Program-made: the position numbers and the translations under genes
In this document: one piece after another, positions 59,579-64,000 of the stretch
Layout of the letters: the number at the start of each line of letters is the position of its first letter
Position numbering within the stretch: the stretch's first letter is position 1
The notes under the pieces: generated by a model
Database searches by the model: none
Told to the model about the DNA's origin: nothing
Seen by the model: only the letters and a program-made list of their open reading frames with translations
Origin: Salvia splendens
Taxonomy: Eukaryota; Streptophyta; Magnoliopsida; Lamiales; Lamiaceae
Direction: 5' to 3'
Length of the DNA: 64,000 bases
NCBI RefSeq assembly: GCF_004379255.2
Contig: NC_056037.1
Span: 16,874,902-16,938,901 of the forward strand

Positions 59579-62500
59579 ATGTCAAACTTGGCTTACAAAT
59601 ATTTGATGGAAACAAACAAGTTGAGTGGGTCAAATTTCACGGATTGGCTCCGTTGTTTGCGCTTGGTGCTAAGGCATGACAAGGTTGAGTATTTCCTAGA
59701 CAAACCAATCAGTGTCATCCCCAATAAGGAATCTCTTGAGTTTGCTACGTTTGACGTTGAAGCTCATAAAAAACACATTGATAATGCATCTGATGCTCAG
59801 TGTGTCATGTTGTCATCTATGAGTTTGGAACTGCAAAGACAACATGAACACATGTTTCCATATGAAATGCTTAAGCACTTGGAGAGTTTGTATGCTTCAC
59901 AAGCTCAAACTATGGAGTATAAGATACTTCGCGATCTCTTCAAGTGCAAGCTTCATGATGGAGGCAAAGTTTCTGAGCATGTGCTGAAAATGATTGGTTT
60001 GATTGAGAGGTTAGCATCGATTGGAACGGTGCTCCCCGCAAATGGCTCAACAAATCTAATTTTGCAGTCTCTTCCTAGCAGTTTTAACAATTTCATTGTG
60101 AATTTTAACATGAACAACACGAAGGTTGGGCTGCCAGAGCTGCACAATATGCTTAAGACTTATGAGTCTTCCGCTGCTAAGGTAAAATCTGTGCTCATAG
60201 TGAGCTCTTCTGCAAAGTCTTCGAAATGGAAGAATAAGCAGCAATAGAAGAAGAAAGCATCTAAGGATGTTGTTCTAAAGCCTAAGAGTGGAGGGGCCAA
60301 GAAGAAGTCGAAATTATCAATGGATGAGTGTCTATTCTGTCATGAGAAGGGACACTGGAAGAGAGATTGCCCAAAATTCAAGGCACAAGGTGCAGAAAGT
60401 GGGAGCTCAGGTATGTTTGTCATTAAGATAAATATGTCTATGAATAATTCACAATCTTGGGTATTAGATACAGCTTGTGGCTCACACATTTGTAATAATG
60501 TGCAGGGTCTAAGTGACTGCAGGAAAGTAAGACCTAGGGAAGTTGATTTGTGTAGGGGTGGCACGATACGGATAACGCACCGAAAATGTCATACCGCATA
60601 CCGTACCGCAAATTGCGGTATGAGAAAATGTTATACCTATACCTTACCGAATTTTTCGGTATACTCGGTATGTCAATATTTGAAAACCTTTACCTTACCG
60701 ACATTGCGGTATACCGTACCGTGTTGCGGTATACCGCGGTATACCGCAAATCATACTTGTTTGATTTATAAAATATTGAAAATAACATTTTATCTATCTA
60801 GAAAATGTCCAAAATATAAAATTCCATCACAATCAAACATAATTCATGTCATTCAAAAATCAAAACATAGTTCATACATTTAAAACATAGTTCATCAATA
60901 TTCATACAACTTCCAAAAGGTTAAATAACATGGTTTGAGTAGATAAAGTGATGCTTGAGCTTCAAAGAAGATGCCATTCGATTATGCATCAATCATCAAT
61001 TCATCATCAACACCTGTTCGAGATTAAACAACAAACATGGAAAGCTCATATCAGAAAGATAAATACCAAAGCATTGATAGAAAACATGAAGCATAACATA
61101 CTACTCTTCTCAAGCTCATATCAGAAAGATAAATTGGCTTTTCTCAAGCTCATTCAAGACCTATCTCTTCATTTTTAGCACAAGATCCTGGTCAGTTCCT
61201 TGGAACTAATATCCATTTAACGAAAAATCAAGACCAACTCACAAAGATCATCACCCATCTAATTGCAAGTTGATTTCAGACTGTAACAACTCACAAAGGC
61301 TGATTTCAAATTTCAGTTATTAATCAAAATCATCAGATTTCAGTTATGATTTAAAATTGCAGAAATACCTTGACAAACCATAAGTGCTTGTGAATTGTAA
61401 TAGGCAAAGGATTAGCTCAAGTAGGAGGTGTTACTTGAGAAGCATCTTGGCCCATATTTTGATCTACAAAAGAAACACAAAAGGATAATTAACATCTATA
61501 AGGATATAAAGCTAATAATTTATACTAAAGAGTAAAGCAACATACTCTTTTCAATTTCTTCAATATCTCCAGGCGTAACTAAAATGGAAGAAACAATAAA
61601 TAAAGCACACACTGCCATTAAATCAACTACAAAAAAAAGTTTTTTGCTCTTCCATTCAATAAACCTTGTCTACAAAACTGAAGAATCATTAAATCAAGTA
61701 CAAAAGGAGAAATTTTGTACAAGTTTATAGCAGCAACAACCAACACATACCCACTTCACACCCATTAATTCATTCCTAAATCCCAACAAACAACCCATTG
61801 AATTAGACAAAATTGCCAAAAGGGATAAAAATTAAATTCACTATCAATTATGTATAATACTTACCAATTAGGGCGCGGACGGCGGTGGACAGAGTGGTGC
61901 GGCGGAGTGGTGTGGCGGTGTAGTGCGGCGGAGTGGTGGTGGTGGAGTGCTGCTGCGGCGTGAATGGAGAATTGAGAATCTGAGATTAAGAATTAGGGTT
62001 AATGAATAATGCTTTACACCTCTAATGACTAATCTTTCTTTAGTTTTGAAAATATAAATATTATAATTTTATAAATAATAAATATATTAAATATTATAAT
62101 TTTATAAATAATAAATATATTAAATATATATAATTATTAACGGTATATACCGCAAAATTACGATACCGTAATTTTGCGGTATATACCATAATTGCGGTAT
62201 GATGCGGTATACCACGGTATATGCAAAATTCATACCTTTGTCGTACCTTAATCTAACGGTAAGGTATCATACCGTACCGAAAAATACGGTATACCGAAAA
62301 TGCGTATTTTTGGTATTTTTTCGGTATGGTAAGTACGGTAATTCGGTATATTTTGCCAGCCCTAGATTTGTGTGTTGGAAATGGAGCAAGAGTTGCTGCC
62401 GAATGCGTGGGAACTTATAGATTAGATCTTCCCTCAGGACATAGACTAGATTTACATAATTGTTATTTTGTTCCAGTTATTTCAAAGAATATTATTTCCA

Positions 62501-64000
62501 TTCCGATGTTAGACATTGAAGGTTTTTCCTTCCATTTTGCAAACAGCAGATGCTCGTTTTCTTTTAATGGATTGTTTTATGGAAATGCTACTCTTGAAAT
62601 TGGATTATATATGCTTGAATACAAACGAAATATTCTCAATGTGCAAAACAAAAGACCTAAGCTATGTAATACGAATAATGCAACTTATCTTTGGCATTGT
62701 AGACTTGGTCATATTAATGAGAAAAGAATAACAAGATTGAGAAAGTTAGACTATCTCACTTCATTTGATTTAGAATCATATGGAGCTTGTGAATTCTGTC
62801 TCAAAGGAAAAATGACAAGTAAACCATTTTCTGGGGAAAGGGGTGCGTGCCAAGGATTTGCTAGAGTTGATTCACACAGATGTGTGTGGACCGTTTCCAA
62901 CTCAAGCAAGAGGTGGTTATTCGTACTTCATAACTTTTACTGATGATTTATCAAGGTATGAATATGTGTATCTTATGAAACATAAATCTGAGGCATTCGA
63001 GAAATTTAAAAAGTTTAAGTGTGAAGTTGAGAAACAACTTGGGAAAAGTATCAAGACTCTTCGATCAGATCGAGGAGGAGAATACTTGAGCCGAGAATTT
63101 CTTGATTACTTGAAGTCACATGGAACCCAGTCAGACTGGACATCTCCTGGTACACCTTAAATGAACGGAGTATCTGAAAGGAGAAATCAAACATTATTAG
63201 ATATGGTTCGAATCATGATCAGCTTCGCCAGTCTCCCTTTATTCTTATGGGGTCATGCCTTAGTAACGTCTACTTATATTCTAAATAAGGTTCCTTCTAA
63301 ATCAGTCGAGAAAACACCATATGTGTTATGGTGTGGCAAGAAAGAAAGTCTTAACCATATCCGGACCTGGGGATGTCCAGCTTTTGTTAAGAAAATGATG
63401 ACTGATAAATTAGAAACTAAAAGTGAGAAATGTTATTTTGTGGGATATCCTAAAAAAATTAAAGGATATGATTTCTACTGCCCTGAAAATCACAAGGTGA
63501 TAACATCAAGGAATGTGACGTTCCTTGAAGACAGTTATGTCTGCAAGGAACAAGGTCAAAATATAGTAGATCTTGAAGAAATTCAAGAACCACAAGTTAA
63601 CAATGAGGATGAGGTATTATTCACTGGATTGGACAATAATTCAGTGGGAGTTTTTGATGATCTATTGGGAGGGGAAATTACTCTTAGAGAGGACCTTAGA
63701 GAGACTCTCGAAGGACCACCTCAAGACAATGAGATGCATCAAAGACAAGATGATGCAATAGTTGCATCACCTCCACCTTAAGAAAATCACAGTGATATTC
63801 CTGAATATTCTCACATACGGAATGAACAGCCAGAAGCAGAGCAAAACTAACTCGATAGGCCTAGAAGGATTCGTCGTGCACCTGAGAGACTGAATCTAAT
63901 GGTTGAGAACCAGGATGATGAAGTTGATTTAGATGATGATGAGCCTAAGACCTATACCGAGGCGGTGTCAGACACCGATCGAGAGAAGTGGCTTGAAGCC
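59579..64000 (+). pseudogene. Copia gag-pol, interrupted and broken
   Basis: Start at 59579. Gag (59579-60400) carries the UBN2-type region and a Cys-x2-Cys-x4-His-x4-Cys knuckle near 60331. The protease Leu-Asp-Thr-Ala block lies near 60470. A hAT element splits the frame at 60553-62364; gag-pol resumes on its right with the same codon phase after the duplicated 8 bases. Integrase has the His/Cys zinc part near 62690-62810 and catalytic Asp, Asp and Glu blocks near 62870, 63070 and 63175. Damage: TAG at 60245-60247, one extra G near 62835, TAA at 63158-63160, TAA at 63779-63781 and TAA near 63848. The right end is cut before reverse transcriptase. Confidence 0.88.
60553..62364. mobile_element. 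Non-autonomous hAT element inside Copia gag-pol, 1.8 kb
   Basis: Ends are TAGGGGTGGCACGATAC and TATTTTGCCAGCCCTA. An exact 8-bp duplication, GATTTGTG, flanks it (60545-60552 and 62365-62372). Both subterminal regions are packed with GCGGTATACCGC-type palindromes (about 60590-60750 and 62140-62350), likely transposase-binding repeats. The centre has a GGCGG-rich patch at 61870-61950 and no transposase frame. Confidence 0.9.

Larger units (their letters stand above)
57540..64000 (+). mobile_element. Ty1/Copia retrotransposon, cut by the window edge
   Basis: Order: 5' LTR (to 57935), primer site, a 1.6-kb leader with a tandem repeat, gag, protease, integrase, then the linker before reverse transcriptase, where the window ends. 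Integrase before RT is the Copia order. A hAT element sits in the protease part. The copy is inactive: several stops and one frameshift are seen. Reverse transcriptase, RNase H and the 3' LTR would be beyond 64000, so age and target duplication cannot be read here. Confidence 0.88.

Noticed and set aside
1..64000. CRISPR arrays, operons, phage or bacterial genes
   Set aside because: No spaced direct repeats of CRISPR type and no prokaryotic gene arrangement. The tandem repeats at 42005 and 58891 are contiguous units without spacers.

Overview
The window is nuclear DNA from a flowering plant, almost certainly a eudicot. Its genes are split by many short introns, the proteins are plant families, and the spaces between genes are AT-rich and full of plant transposons (Stowaway, PIF/Harbinger, hAT, Copia, L1-type LINE). 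No bacterial, organellar or viral gene set is present. I cannot name the species.

Six host genes have exon structures I could follow codon by codon: a small four-helix membrane protein (1225-1659, -), a DUF616/MUCI70-like Golgi glycosyltransferase (3952-7880, -, 9 exons, 590 aa), an N-myristoylated CDK-like kinase (16799-21652, +, 8 exons, 706 aa), a SPA3/SPA4-type COP1 partner (26933-31504, +, 7 exons, 867 aa), a GT14 beta-glucuronosyltransferase (32133-34500, -, 4 exons, 418 aa) and a proton pump interactor (52590-55567, +, 7 coding exons, about 607 aa). They are not an operon or a pathway. From memory, the same set of families lies together in Arabidopsis (At1g53035-At1g53110, and partly At3g15340-At3g15354), so this looks like an old conserved gene neighbourhood.

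Most of the rest is mobile DNA. From left to right: a Harbinger Myb/SANT relic (2811-3071); a Harbinger element (9379-10128); Copia LTR fragments (11488-13315); a Harbinger element with a hAT inside it (23591-24998); another Harbinger derivative (25374-25796); a miniature LTR element in a SPA intron (28377-28935); a hAT element (36966-37510); a full-length but dead L1-type LINE next to a second copy of its 3' end (40336-48227); a Harbinger element with a broken transposase directly upstream of the proton pump interactor gene (49750-51663); and a Copia retrotransposon with a hAT inserted in its gag-pol frame, running off the right edge (57540-64000). Stowaway MITEs lie in introns and spacers. 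Several insertions have exact target-site duplications.

I found no clear new biological system. The most useful oddities are the paired LINE 3' ends, the ATGA overlap of the LINE reading frames, 45-bp tandem arrays in the leaders of both retroelements, a non-standard splice site in each of two host genes, and dated nesting of transposons.
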